Source: Strigamia acuminata
Lineage: Eukaryota; Arthropoda; Chilopoda; Geophilomorpha; Linotaeniidae
Assembly: GCA_949358305.1 (NCBI GenBank)
Contig: OX442324.1
Location: 1,539,501-1,603,500 of the forward strand
Direction of reading: 5' to 3'
DNA length: 64,000 bases
Both the position numbers and the translations under genes were made by a program. This document shows positions 44,838 to 55,402 of the stretch, piece by piece; position 1 is the stretch's first letter, and every line of letters starts with the position of its first letter. The notes beneath the pieces were generated by a model. That model searched no databases. It was not told where the DNA came from and saw only the letters and a program-made list of their open reading frames with translations.

Positions 44838-46319
44838 ATGGCTCAAAAACCATTGAATATGATCGATCCAAAAGGAAATAATAAGCAGACAAACTTAAAT
44901 TTAAGTTCTGTACCACTTGGCGATCAAACAGAAAAGATTCCCGATCATTTTACTCTGTATTGTAATCGTCATGGACTGGATAAAACCAAGTTTAAAAATA
45001 TAATCGAAGCTTCAGACTATGTAAAAGCTAGGAACTGGCGAGATCGTACCCAATCTCAATCTTCACATCAAGATCCAGTACGGAATCCACAAACATACAG
45101 CCGAAACTTAGTGAATCAAGATTCTCATACTATGTTTCAAACATCCAGTAGGGGATCTAAGTTAGAAAAGTTTAAACCACCTAATTCGGTAGATAAGGGG
45201 GAAGAGAATTATAAACCTAATAATTCTCGTCCAGAGAGTTCGTTAACTAACCAGTCGGTTGTTCAGAACAAATTAAAACTCGTTTACAATCGAGATCAGC
45301 TAATTTCAGTTCGATATGCTAATCCAGCTGAAGCACAACGATATGTGGCTAGCCTTAATCTGTCGATTAACCTACCGCTATCAAAAGAATTGGGAACCGT
45401 AAACAAAAGTTTTGGGCCACCAATATCAACGCAAAGGAAAGATATTCGGACTCCAAACAAACATTTGCAGTCAAATAACGTACAACAACGTGCCCGATCG
45501 CCGATCACAAACTCATGTTTGCGGACGTATGATTTGTCTACCAAGAAGAGTCCCCAGCCAAGACAATTCTACCTAACGCCCATTTCAAATCGAAAAAAGG
45601 TCAAGCAAACTTTTCCCTTGAAAAAGTATTACCAACACGATAATGAGAATGATTTTAAACCTAAAAAAGAAAGTTTTTTGACTAACCCACGGGAGATCCG
45701 GTATCAATTCGAACAGTATTGTAAACAATACCAGTTAAATTCAGCTGAATTTAAAAATATAAACGAAGCGCAACAATTCGTATTTCGAAATCAATACCGT
45801 AACCAACGACTAAAACCCGTCCCAGTCGTCAATCTGACGGAGATACAACAATTTGCGTCTGGAAAGCAACCCTGCAATATCCAGAATAATTCATCTCAAC
45901 GAGAGGAATTAAGAACTTCAAAAAAGCGTTTTCGGTCACCAAGTCCAGCTGGTGATGAAGAAACTTCAAGTACAAACCAACATGTTCAAAAACTGACTGA
46001 AAACCCAGGTTTCCAATCATCAGTTCCACGACTTAGAGTCAAATATAGATCCCCTCGTTTGTTGCGGGATTTCACAATTCCAAATATGGGTCCTTTCCAC
46101 GTATGGTTTTCCAATGAGGGTCCCATTCATGTATGGTTTTCCAGAGATGACCTAAAACAAAAAGTTGGGTCGTCACGGTCATTTACACTGCCAAGTGAGT
46201 ACACTGTGTGTAACTGCCCAAAGAAAAAACGTCGAAAGAAATCAGTACAGCAGGCTGAGAGATCTCGGAAATTTGCAAATATGCGAGCTCAATATTTAGC
46301 AAAGAATCATGTTGATTAA
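44838..46319 (+). CDS. Unknown protein of B elements (493 aa), B2 copy
   Basis: Same product as at 16179-17660. The three differences from that copy are Thr for Met in the PPIS(T/M)QRKD stretch, Glu for Gln in LPS(E/Q)YTV and Lys for Glu in CP(K)(K/E)K. All lie outside the repeated FKNI-x-EA modules. The frame is complete in both copies while the surrounding noncoding DNA shows indels, which mildly suggests that it is under selection. Confidence 0.75.
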   Translation: MAQKPLNMIDPKGNNKQTNLNLSSVPLGDQTEKIPDHFTLYCNRHGLDKTKFKNIIEASDYVKARNWRDRTQSQSSHQDPVRNPQTYSRNLVNQDSHTMFQTSSRGSKLEKFKPPNSVDKGEENYKPNNSRPESSLTNQSVVQNKLKLVYNRDQLISVRYANPAEAQRYVASLNLSINLPLSKELGTVNKSFGPPISTQRKDIRTPNKHLQSNNVQQRARSPITNSCLRTYDLSTKKSPQPRQFYLTPISNRKKVKQTFPLKKYYQHDNENDFKPKKESFLTNPREIRYQFEQYCKQYQLNSAEFKNINEAQQFVFRNQYRNQRLKPVPVVNLTEIQQFASGKQPCNIQNNSSQREELRTSKKRFRSPSPAGDEETSSTNQHVQKLTENPGFQSSVPRLRVKYRSPRLLRDFTIPNMGPFHVWFSNEGPIHVWFSRDDLKQKVGSSRSFTLPSEYTVCNCPKKKRRKKSVQQAERSRKFANMRAQYLAKNHVD

Positions 46320-46903
46320 CATGATATGATACACAAAGATTCCCCGATTATAGTGTAAACAGAAAATCCTCTTCTAAAAATCATGACCTCTCTTCTAAAG
46401 AAAAGGGGGACAAAATATAAAAGTTAGAATTAACAAAATTTTGAAAAGTAATGCTACATTATTAAGACAACTAGTTTAATTAAATTAGTCAATTGTACAA
46501 AGAATACCAAGTGACTCCGGTCATGACAATTAAGGGGGACAATTATGATTTCTTAATTGTCAACTCTTATCATCTAAAAGCTATTTATTGTATATTTATA
46601 GCGATACATCTGACTAGGCATATGAAATAAATATTTTGTGATAACACAAATGATGATTTTATGTATGACGAAAGTTTCTTCAAAAAGAAGACTTGGAAAT
46701 AAATTCTGGACTTGAATTTAGGCTATTAGAAAAGATTATTTCGGCAGAAAATCAGAACTTAGATAATTCAAGTTAGTTTATGTAAGCTCAAATTCGAAAT
46801 TGGAAGTCACGGTATCTCCAAGATACATCAAGTCCGAAAATAGCATTTATGCTAATTAGGAGAATAACGAAAACTCTATAAAATTTTATATAATTGTGTT
46901 ATT
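46320..46903 (+). other. 3' noncoding part of B2
   Basis: No ORF. It carries the same polypurine-like tracts as B1, with several small differences around 46420-46560. Confidence 0.6.
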
Positions 46904-46913
46904 AAGGGGGATG
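46904..46913 (+). other. Polypurine tract of B2
   Basis: AAGGGGGATG directly precedes the 3' LTR. Confidence 0.8.
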
Positions 46914-48813
46914 TGTGACGGTTTACAATGGCTATAAATGCCTATTTTCTTAGAAAGAAGCGCTGTTGCGCCATTATCATGATATCTCGAAGATATTCTG
47001 TGTAAAACTGATAAATGTCTGGAATAAAGTTATTTATGATGTTTCAAATACAAAGATGTTCGTTTATTAAGAATAAACACTCATTCCTACTTGATATCAA
47101 AGGATTCCGGCCGAATCACGAAGAGTCGTCTGCTAAAACCGCATTTGTCAATGCGCAATGTTGCCACAAGATGGCGCGATTACGATTTAGCGGCAAATTC
47201 AAGATATGAATATAAAACATGTAAATAAATATAAAACTATATTTACTAGAATGAAACGAAGCTTTGTGAACATTAATATAAAGATATATTAATGTCTTGT
47301 GATGTTAAATACAATGTAACTTCCATTTTCTGCGGGACAGGACATTTGGTGATCAATCGATCAACCAATAGATCTGATTGGTGGATCCATTTCCGGTCCT
47401 GGGTATCCAGTTCCGGTTGTGGTGAGAATTAGCACATTGTTCCTCCGTATCCACTTCCGGTGATACGGGATTGGAGGGATTCGTGGAACCCATGTTCCAA
47501 TTGGATAACTGGATTAATCCTTAATCCAGTCAGGTTATATAAACCCAAACAACCGGCCATTCTGCAGCTCTGTTTGATTATTTCTGTTTGGTATTGTTAC
47601 TTAAGAAGTATGATTCGTTGTTCACGTAAAAAACCTTTTGGTTCTTTGTTGATTTATTCGCAAAGAACCGTTGCATGATTCTACAGAATCATGCCACCGC
47701 CGGCAATTGAAGTCGAAGTGCTGGGATTATTATGTTGCATAAATGTTACAGTCTACGGTTGCGACGCCGAAGGAGAACCCGCCGTTGTGCAATTCAGTAT
47801 CCTCCGGACAGGACCAAGTTGTCTTTTTCGGTATGAACGTATTCCGTTACCACGAGTAGCATCGGTATTGTTGAGAATCGGTTCCTTCACCTGATGGTGC
47901 CAAAGCAGTCTGTTTTACAGTAACCACGAGTAGCACCAAGTGTTTGGCAAGCTGATTCTCATGGTATTCGATGCCAAAGCAGTCGGTCTATTATTAGTAC
48001 CGCGAGAGATAAAACTGCTGTGCGGAGCCGCGAGCTATCGACCCCTGTGTACGTGGTACCGTCAACCACTCGATGGACGACCGTGCTGCGACGCCGGGGA
48101 CGCTTGATACCGTTCTGCATGGCAAGGCGTATATTCTAATCGATGGCAATTGTGTGTTGCGACGGGAAGCTTAATCTTCATTTTATTTATAACAGAAAAA
48201 CTTAAACTCGACAACCAGTTGGACCAAAATCAAGTCAGAAGACTTAATCTCATATTGAACTCAATATAACCGATAAGTTGACGACAACTTATTCCCGAAA
48301 TATCTAAATAAGAATTCACAACGATATGAATTAAATATAATTCATAAGTGGAATATTGATAAGTAAATGAATACATTTACTTACACCAATATCCTCCCAA
48401 AGTTGTGGCGGTGCAGACAAAGTCAACCGCAATGCTCAGATCATTCGATTTATCGACGTGCGATAGTTTACACAGCGAACCAAGGAAACCAGCGAAGCCG
48501 TATCGGACTCCAGGACACAGCCATCCGGCTTAAGATGACATCTATAATCAGGTCGAGCGATGGGGAAACCGCTCCCATATTCCAGACCCGTAGTGATATT
48601 ATTCTAGGGCCAGTTGGCCAATTCTTTGTATAGTTTAATAGCTGATTTAACTTGCCAAATGTCGGCATTAGTCCTATGTATAATTTAGCTCATCCATATT
48701 GTTTGCCAACAATAAACTGTCTTGTATTTATCTCGTATTGTATTCACTGTTTATTTATTGCGATCTCTTCCCGGTACCATTGTTAAATGGGAGTTGTGGT
48801 CGTCACCGTCACA
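46914..48813 (+). repeat. 3' LTR of B2
   Basis: 1900 bp, exactly 7500 bp downstream of the 5' LTR at both ends. No difference seen. Confidence 0.95.
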
Positions 48814-48876
48814 TAATATGATTAAATAATGATATACTAACGCATTCTGGAGTAAATGACGTTAACTACGTCAACA

Positions 48877-48887
48877 AATCCCCCCAT
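48877..48887 (-). other. Polypurine tract of copia C
   Basis: On the minus strand ATGGGGGGATT lies directly upstream of the 3' LTR. Confidence 0.8.
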
Positions 48888-49120
48888 ACTCCAGAATGGG
48901 TTTTACAAATCAGTAATAAAATAAAACAGAACACGAGTATTTACGGTGTCTGACAAAATAGAAAACAATAAAGATCAAAATTATCGTGTCGGGTACTTTC
49001 GTTTACATCACTTAACTAAGCTCAGAATTCCCAATCTAACTACACGATAAAACCTCGAATCCGGTAAAATAAACAAGGAATGTCCGAAAATACGATAAGA
49101 AATAAAGATGTCGTAGTCGG

Positions 49121-52100
49121 TTACTGGCAGAAGATTCCCGAAGTGAGCTTCCGAAGTCGATCAGATGGTAGCCATTTTGTAAAAATGTCCGCTACGTTAT
49201 CATCACCCGGGATCTTCCGTAATTCGAATACTTTTGCCACATACCACTCCCGCAACCAGTGATATTTCACACGTATGTGTTTGGTTTTTGCGTTTTCCAC
49301 GTCGTTGGATGTGAATTGAATCGACGCTAAAGCATCCGAGTAGACGATTGGACGGGAAATGCGATTCAGGAACGGGAGTTGAGCGAATATGTAGTCGAGC
49401 CAGTAGAGTTCCTTTACGCACTCGACGAGGGCGATGAACTCCGCTTCCATCGTCGAGCACGCAACCGAAGACTGCTTTTTACACGACCAGCCGATGGGGA
49501 CGCTGCCGATGTACGTGATGAATCCCCCGAAGCTAAGTGATGTTTCGGTGTCGGAGGCCCAAGAAGCGTCGGTGAATGCCCATAACTGGCTTGTCGTGCA
49601 TCCGGACAATTCAATCGCAAGATCAGGCGTATTCGCGACATATCGAAGAACTTGGAGAAGTGCATGAATATGGGTCTTGTTGTAACAATTGTTATACTGG
49701 GATAACGCGATGACGGAATAGAGAATATCCGGACGAGTTCGAGAGGCGAGGAATAGAAGTGATCCGATTAATGACCGATACGGGAAGTCGGAGAGATTGT
49801 CGGTGGATCCCTTCTTCAACGTAGTTCCAGGTGTAACGGGGACTTTGATCATTCTGTCGGCAGTAACCTCAAACTTCTTGATGATTTTATCAATATAAGA
49901 CCGCTGAATGATGAACACCCTCCCCGCGGTTCTTATAAACTCGACACCAAGTAATCTGGAGATGGGCCCGAGGTTGACAATTTCAAATTTCGATGATATC
50001 AGCCGAATAATCCGATCCAAGATGCTGTCTGTCGAGTAGAATAAAACGATATCGTCTACGTAGACCAGCATCACGGCCGATGTGCCGAATATATATACAC
50101 AGTTACACGCTGGAAGTTTACGAAATCCGAGTTCTCGAAGTGTTTCATCTAACTTCTCATACCACTGACGGCCAGATTGGTGGAGACCGTACAGTGATTT
50201 AATGAGAAGCCAGACGTTATCGGGGTTCGAACAATGAGCGCCGGCCGGAATCCGCATGTAAACTCGATGCTCCAATTCCCCGTAAAGGTACGCGCACTTT
50301 ACGTCCAAGTGCGCGTCTTTCCACCCTTGTAGAATGACGAGTAGACAGAAGAAGAATCGGATGAGGACGAAGTTTACAACCGGGCTGAAGACCTCGTCGT
50401 AGTCCACGCCGAGAGTCTGCCGAAAGCCTTGCGCGACTAATCGGGCGCGATAACGTGTAATTTGTCCGGAAGTGTCGGTTTTTAATTTAAATAGCCATTT
50501 GCAGCCGAGTATAGTCGTGTTCGCGGGCTTCGGAACTTCTTGGTAAACCTCCCTTTTCTTGAAGGTACCCAATTCCTCATCGATGGCTTCTTTCCACTTG
50601 GGGGCATCGGGGAATTTCACAGCCTCTGCGTACGATCCTGGTTCTCGACGGCAAAAATGGACTCGATGACGAAGTGCCGGCATGACGGGTAATTGATGCT
50701 CGATGTTTCCGAAGTAGAATAGATCATCGTCGTAAAGAATTCCCTCTTTATCGCAATACTTTTGGATATCGGGTTTGGAGCGTAAACGAACACCGGGCTT
50801 CGGGAAATAATAAACATCGATTTTGACTTGGCCCGGAACTTGATCTTTGCGTAAATGTTCCTCTCTTCGCCAATTGCTGCACGGGTTGTTTCCTCCCACC
50901 GAGCGCCATTTGTAAGATGTGGCACCCGTTTCAACAAGAATGGGCTGCTCTGCAGTGCGAGTCGGTGCGGAGCCCCTCCTGGCGGTCACGAGTCTTGTTG
51001 GAGATCCCGGTGGCGTATTGGTCGGAGTGCCAGTCGGTGTAGTGCCTGTCGAAGTATCTGGACGCAATGTCGGTAATATCAAATCGGCCATTACATCGAT
51101 TGGTGGCATCGCTTGCGCACCCAATACCGGAGATTGTCGACCAGATGGAGGCGATTGGATACCCGGTGGTGGAGCGCGCGGAGGCGCGGAATCGTCGGAG
51201 TCATAATCTGATGAGTCTGGATCGTCGGAGTCAGGACCTGTCGACCATGTCGAGTATTGGATCGTGTCATCGAATTTGACATGAGTCGGTGGCGTAGTAG
51301 ATGCACGAGGTCCGGGTTGAAAAGACTCTTCGAATGTCGGTTGGGAAGGGCGCTGAGAGCGACGATAGGACTGTCGTTCATCAATCTTCACGTGGATCGA
51401 CTCCACGACTTTGTTGTCGACGGGGTTCCAAACACGATATCCTCGAGTTCCCACCGCGTAGCCGACTAAAAATCCTTCCCAGGCGCGAGGCGCCAACTTG
51501 TTGCGTCCCGGAGCAGTGTAATGGACCCAACACTTAGATCCGAGCCGACGCAGATGACGAACAGAAAGAGCACGTTGCCGCCATAAAATATACGGCACTT
51601 CATTCTTAATTCGGGAATGTGGGCAGCGGTTCTTGATGTAGGAAAATGAAACGGCAATTTCTGCCCATAGTTCTTCGGGAAGTTTCGTCTCATCCAACGT
51701 CGCCCGCATGAAGTCGGCCATCGTCCTGTTAATGCGTTCGGCCGTGCCGTTCATCTGGGGGCTCGCTGGATTCGTGCGTTGTCCCTGAATTCCACTTTTA
51801 CGTAGGTAATCCATAAACTCGTTCGACATAAACTCCCCGCCTTGATCAGTTCGAATGGCCTTAACCCGCGTGTCTGCGACGCGTTCGATGCGAGAAACGA
51901 AATCCTTAAAGCATTCGAAAGTCTGAGATTTTTGAGCCAGCGGGAACATCCACGTGTAACGCGTTGCGTCATCAATTATGGTGAAGATATAACGAGCACC
52001 GCCAAAAGAGTTGACTGGATGTGGTCCCCAGAGATCCATGTGGAGAAGGTCCAACGCTTTTGACGTCTTCGGGTGTTCGTCGGGCTTGTGTGATGCCCTG

Positions 52101-53911
52101 GTCGATTTGGCCACCCTGCAGTGATTGCAGGTCAATTCCTTCGCGACTTCAGCCGGTTCGATGCCATAAACCTGGTCGTTGGCTGCTAGAAGTTTCATCG
52201 CGTTGGTATGTAGATGGCCAAGTCGACTATGCCATATGCCGGTCGCGTCCTTTTTAGCAGTTGGATCTGCGACCTTCTTCTGATTGACTTTAGGAGGAGG
52301 TGTTTTTAAGGACGGGATTGTTTGCAATACTTCGGCAAAGGTTTGTGAAGGGGAAGGAGCGGTAGGATTGGCTTGTGTAGGTGAGTTAGGGACAGGTGTA
52401 GGAACGGGAGGAGATTTCGGAACAGGAAGAGATTGCGTTTCCTGTGTTAAGGGAGGAAATTCTAATCGAAAATCTGTCAATGCACGTTTCTTCGGCTTCT
52501 TTCTAGGTTTGGGAACCTTTACAAAATCTTCCTCAACGGTCACTAATGTCTGTACTGGAGGTGGAGATTGCGAAGTCGAAATCACATTTGTCACCGGAGT
52601 CACCGGTAGAGATAAGCCATCCACATAGTAAAGTCCACCCTTCTCTTTGGCACGTAGAACAGAATGTTGGATGTCGGACTTGAAAACGTTTACTTCACCT
52701 TTGTAGACATGGATATGGAATTCATTTTTGTCGATTTTCGACACCGAAATTAGATTAGCTTCGAAGTTCGGCGCGTAGAATACATCTCGGAGATTCACTA
52801 CACAAAGGCATCCATCAATGTTTGTTTGGATTTGGACCGTTCCTTTCCCAGTCACTTGTGAGGTGCCTTGGCCGAGTTCAACATCGAATGGTACAACTTT
52901 CACGAAGTCCGTAAACCATGACGCGACGTGGGAAATGTGATCTGTCGCGCCACAATCGACGATCCATTCATGGCTCTGCATAAAATGAGCAGCAGGCATC
53001 TCGGTGATTTGTGGCGGTGCGTTTACAAAGAAATTAGCATCACGCCTAGCTTGGGAACTGCCCCTCGGACGACCATCATTCGATTTGTTGGACTTGTTCT
53101 TTCCCCGATTGCGACTTTTACTTCTCGAAGGGCGTTGGAGTGACGCAGAAGGATTGGAATTCCTACTTCTTCGAGGTTCGGGGCACTTATTCGCATAGTG
53201 GCCCATTTGGTCGCAGTTGAAGCATTTGATCGAGGAAAGCGGTCGGTTTCGTGAACGAGAACGAGATTGGTCAGTCGTGTAAGCCTGCGAAGATGTCGAA
53301 GTATGATCGCGAGACGTGTACGCTCCTTGTCTCATATACTCCGAGAGGAGCTGTTCGGACACTGTTTGGGGTTTGAATTTGTCGTCTTCCCAATGGTAGA
53401 TTGAAAAGGAGACCTGCGAGTACTCAGGGGGCAGCAAATCAAGATACTGGTAGGCGTGATGATCCTCCGATGTTTTCTCGCCAATGTCTTTCAATTTCTG
53501 GACGTGGTAATCTACACGTCCCAGAAAATCAGCCATCTCCTCCCCCTTTTCCAATCGCAGTCCGAGGAATTCACGCCGTAAAGCCGCTTTTCTGGCACTG
53601 GAGCTGGGTGCGTAGATCTTCGCCAGCGTGTCCCACGCCTCCTTCGGCGTATTACAGTTGTCGAGCGCTGATTTCTTCGGCTCGGAAACAAAACCATAAA
53701 TCAAGCCGAGCGCTTTATCTTTCCGGCGTTTGTGTTTCTTGAGTTCCTTCGGATAGGCAGTCTTTTTAATTTCCTCCTCGTCCTCTTCGGTGACGTGATG
53801 CCATAAAGATTCCGATTTCAAAAGCATTTTCATGCTGCGCGCCCACATCTCGTAGTTTCCTACGGCAAGTATGGGCACGCGCGTCATCGAGAGTTCCGGG
53901 GATTTCTGCAT
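49121..53911 (-). CDS. Copia C gag-pol polyprotein
   Basis: One 1596-codon frame starts at ATG 53911; no ATG lies upstream in the frame. Gag comes first (about residues 10-210), then a CCHC knuckle (CFNCDQMGHYANKC, about 230). The protease active site reads DCGATDH (about 318), with Cys where Ser or Thr is usual. The integrase has an HHCC block (about 560-610), Asp in HMDLWG (about 623), Asp in RTDQGGEF (about 688) and Glu in TAERINR (about 723). A Pro/Ser/Thr-rich linker precedes RT with YVDDIVLF (about 1283) and RNase H with FTDASWA (about 1446). No stop or frameshift is present. It is related to A and D, sharing domain spacing and the unusual VVNFVL segment of RT. Confidence 0.95.
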   Translation of the reverse strand: MQKSPELSMTRVPILAVGNYEMWARSMKMLLKSESLWHHVTEEDEEEIKKTAYPKELKKHKRRKDKALGLIYGFVSEPKKSALDNCNTPKEAWDTLAKIYAPSSSARKAALRREFLGLRLEKGEEMADFLGRVDYHVQKLKDIGEKTSEDHHAYQYLDLLPPEYSQVSFSIYHWEDDKFKPQTVSEQLLSEYMRQGAYTSRDHTSTSSQAYTTDQSRSRSRNRPLSSIKCFNCDQMGHYANKCPEPRRSRNSNPSASLQRPSRSKSRNRGKNKSNKSNDGRPRGSSQARRDANFFVNAPPQITEMPAAHFMQSHEWIVDCGATDHISHVASWFTDFVKVVPFDVELGQGTSQVTGKGTVQIQTNIDGCLCVVNLRDVFYAPNFEANLISVSKIDKNEFHIHVYKGEVNVFKSDIQHSVLRAKEKGGLYYVDGLSLPVTPVTNVISTSQSPPPVQTLVTVEEDFVKVPKPRKKPKKRALTDFRLEFPPLTQETQSLPVPKSPPVPTPVPNSPTQANPTAPSPSQTFAEVLQTIPSLKTPPPKVNQKKVADPTAKKDATGIWHSRLGHLHTNAMKLLAANDQVYGIEPAEVAKELTCNHCRVAKSTRASHKPDEHPKTSKALDLLHMDLWGPHPVNSFGGARYIFTIIDDATRYTWMFPLAQKSQTFECFKDFVSRIERVADTRVKAIRTDQGGEFMSNEFMDYLRKSGIQGQRTNPASPQMNGTAERINRTMADFMRATLDETKLPEELWAEIAVSFSYIKNRCPHSRIKNEVPYILWRQRALSVRHLRRLGSKCWVHYTAPGRNKLAPRAWEGFLVGYAVGTRGYRVWNPVDNKVVESIHVKIDERQSYRRSQRPSQPTFEESFQPGPRASTTPPTHVKFDDTIQYSTWSTGPDSDDPDSSDYDSDDSAPPRAPPPGIQSPPSGRQSPVLGAQAMPPIDVMADLILPTLRPDTSTGTTPTGTPTNTPPGSPTRLVTARRGSAPTRTAEQPILVETGATSYKWRSVGGNNPCSNWRREEHLRKDQVPGQVKIDVYYFPKPGVRLRSKPDIQKYCDKEGILYDDDLFYFGNIEHQLPVMPALRHRVHFCRREPGSYAEAVKFPDAPKWKEAIDEELGTFKKREVYQEVPKPANTTILGCKWLFKLKTDTSGQITRYRARLVAQGFRQTLGVDYDEVFSPVVNFVLIRFFFCLLVILQGWKDAHLDVKCAYLYGELEHRVYMRIPAGAHCSNPDNVWLLIKSLYGLHQSGRQWYEKLDETLRELGFRKLPACNCVYIFGTSAVMLVYVDDIVLFYSTDSILDRIIRLISSKFEIVNLGPISRLLGVEFIRTAGRVFIIQRSYIDKIIKKFEVTADRMIKVPVTPGTTLKKGSTDNLSDFPYRSLIGSLLFLASRTRPDILYSVIALSQYNNCYNKTHIHALLQVLRYVANTPDLAIELSGCTTSQLWAFTDASWASDTETSLSFGGFITYIGSVPIGWSCKKQSSVACSTMEAEFIALVECVKELYWLDYIFAQLPFLNRISRPIVYSDALASIQFTSNDVENAKTKHIRVKYHWLREWYVAKVFELRKIPGDDNVADIFTKWLPSDRLRKLTSGIFCQ

Positions 53912-54755
53912 CGTCGACGTCGGAACACACACGTGAAAAATATCGCGGTTTTAGAAGTGGTACGGGCAATCGTATTTCGATGAGCGGAGCACTGATTCGA
54001 AGCACACACTTATCGTCGCACAAATCACTCGAAGCACTGTCAAAGCGGAAACCACGACGGGGAGGCAATGCTACAATTGCTTTGAAAACCTGTGCTGAGT
54101 ATCCCCCTAACGCCCTTTGCAAACCGCCTAGGGCCACGGAAACGTTAGGTGGCGCAGGGATAGCCTCAACACAGAATACAAATTTCACGAGCCCGACTGG
54201 ACTAAGGGTGAAATCGATACTAAGGGTCCCACTCCAAAAATACTTAAATCTAACAAAATAAATTTCGAAAGAAGGAGAAATAGATGAATCTGCTGTGTAT
54301 GGAAACACAGCCTCGTGCGATAAGAAAACACGGGGCGGTTTTCTCGAAAAATCGCTCAAAAGCGCTATTCGGACTTTAAAAATCCGAATACTTCTCGAAT
54401 TAACGAGGCTCTTCTTGTCGAAATCAAAAATCGTCGTTATAATGAAAATCGACGATACTACATGCACTCCGGGGTGCATGAAGCGAGATTGACTCGTTTC
54501 TAGCGGATAACGTCGCTTGGACGTTGTCGAATCAGTGAAAAACTGCAAATAAATAATCAAACCCGGAAAATCTGCGAAACCCGCAACAATTTTCCGATTA
54601 ATAACACAAATAAATGCACTTCGTGCACGAAAACGTCGATCCTCGTGGGAAAACGTCGTTGGCAGCTTGAAAATCGTCGTCGTAAATCGCCGAGACCTGA
54701 AAAATAGGAATTTTCGCCGAAAAAACGCGAAATTCGCGAAATTTGGCGATAAATT
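53912..54755 (-). other. Leader of copia C
   Basis: About 0.84 kb between the tRNA-derived segment and gag. An open frame of 387 codons covers 53766-54929 on this strand in another phase and runs through the tRNA copy, but it has no ATG at its start and no domain, so it is not called. Confidence 0.6.
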
Positions 54756-54821
54756 AGCGCAGTGGAAGCGTGCTGGGCCCATAACCCAGAGGCCGATGGA
54801 TCGCAACCATCCTCTGCTACC
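54756..54821 (+). other. Initiator tRNA-Met-derived segment including the copia C primer-binding site
   Basis: Read on the plus strand, 66 nt match eukaryotic initiator tRNA-Met from position 10 (D stem GCGC) through the CAT anticodon loop to the 3' CCA. In the element's own sense the first 18 nt are the primer-binding site TGGTAGCAGAGG-ATGGTT. Differences from the usual sequence are C for A58 in the T loop and C for U47 in the variable loop. The 5' acceptor half (positions 1-9) is missing, so this is not a functional tRNA gene. The segment lies 2 bp inside the 5' LTR. Confidence 0.85.
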
Positions 54822-54823
54822 AA

Positions 54824-55397
54824 CTGTAGCAGAGGACGAAAAACAGGCACGAATTATCGTGCAAAACGACGAAAAACGGCCGAAAAGAAAGTTTCGGGAT
54901 CGGTAGTGACGCCGTACGTGCGTACACACTTAACGGCAATAGAGCAACGTCTACACGACGTGCGTGGCCGAAATGCAATGAAAAACGAAGCTGTGCACTT
55001 ATACAAACGTGCACAGTAATGTAAAAAGCATAAACAATTTAATTAGCAAAAGAAAACTTACAAAATGAGCCATTACTTGATGGGAAACACAGTGGGAGCT
55101 TGCAAACCAAGCAAGCAGCCATGTTGAGTGAAAATACATAAGTAAACGCCAACTGGTGGCGGAATTAAACATTAACAATGTCAGAAAAGATACAAACAGC
55201 ATTGTACCTAATGCTAATAAATACAGCATCGTGCTTTAAGCACGGAAATACAGAAAACACAATGGAATCACGATATAACGCGATTAAGAAACGAAATACA
55301 TTTGAATATTGTTATAAAACAATGAAACATTGGATAATATGATTAAATAATGATATACTAACGCATTCTGGAGTAAATGACGTTAACTACGTCAACA
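54824..55397 (-). repeat. 5' LTR of copia C
   Basis: 574 bp, reading TGTAGCAGAGG to TACGTCAACA on the plus strand. Its inner end (CCTCTGCTACA in element sense) repeats the end of initiator tRNA-Met and is complementary to the neighbouring primer site. Confidence 0.95.
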
Positions 55398-55402
55398 GGG
55401 TT

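Larger units (their letters stand above)
39414..48813 (+). mobile_element. Element B2: second copy of the pol-less LTR retrotransposon
   Basis: 9400 bp with two 1900-bp LTRs that look identical. The 4-bp target duplication TAAT is at 39410-39413 and 48814-48817. The internal region is almost identical to that of B1. It is uninterrupted and inserted inside an already young copia, so it is the most recent event in its nest. Confidence 0.95.
38900..48876 (-). repeat. 3' LTR of copia C, interrupted by B2
   Basis: 38900-39413 plus 48818-48876, with B2 and one TAAT copy between. The interruption is proven by the intact copy at 54824-55397. Confidence 0.95.
38900..55397 (-). mobile_element. Copia C: Ty1/copia retrotransposon with B2 nested in its 3' LTR
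   Basis: The 5-bp target duplication GGGTT is at 38895-38899 and 55398-55402. The LTRs are 573 and 574 bp, differing by one A in a homopolymer as far as seen. Without B2 it is about 7.1 kb. The polyprotein frame is intact, and a polypurine tract and initiator tRNA-Met primer site are present. The leader next to the primer site holds a long tRNA-derived segment. Confidence 0.95.

Noticed and set aside
54756-54821. A functional initiator tRNA-Met gene
   Set aside because: The first nine positions are missing, so the acceptor stem cannot form, and the CCA is encoded, which fits a primer-derived copy rather than a gene.
53766-54929. A 387-codon antisense frame over the copia C leader, tRNA copy and LTR end
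   Set aside because: Starts inside the LTR without an ATG, overlaps the gag start in another phase and shows no recognisable domain.
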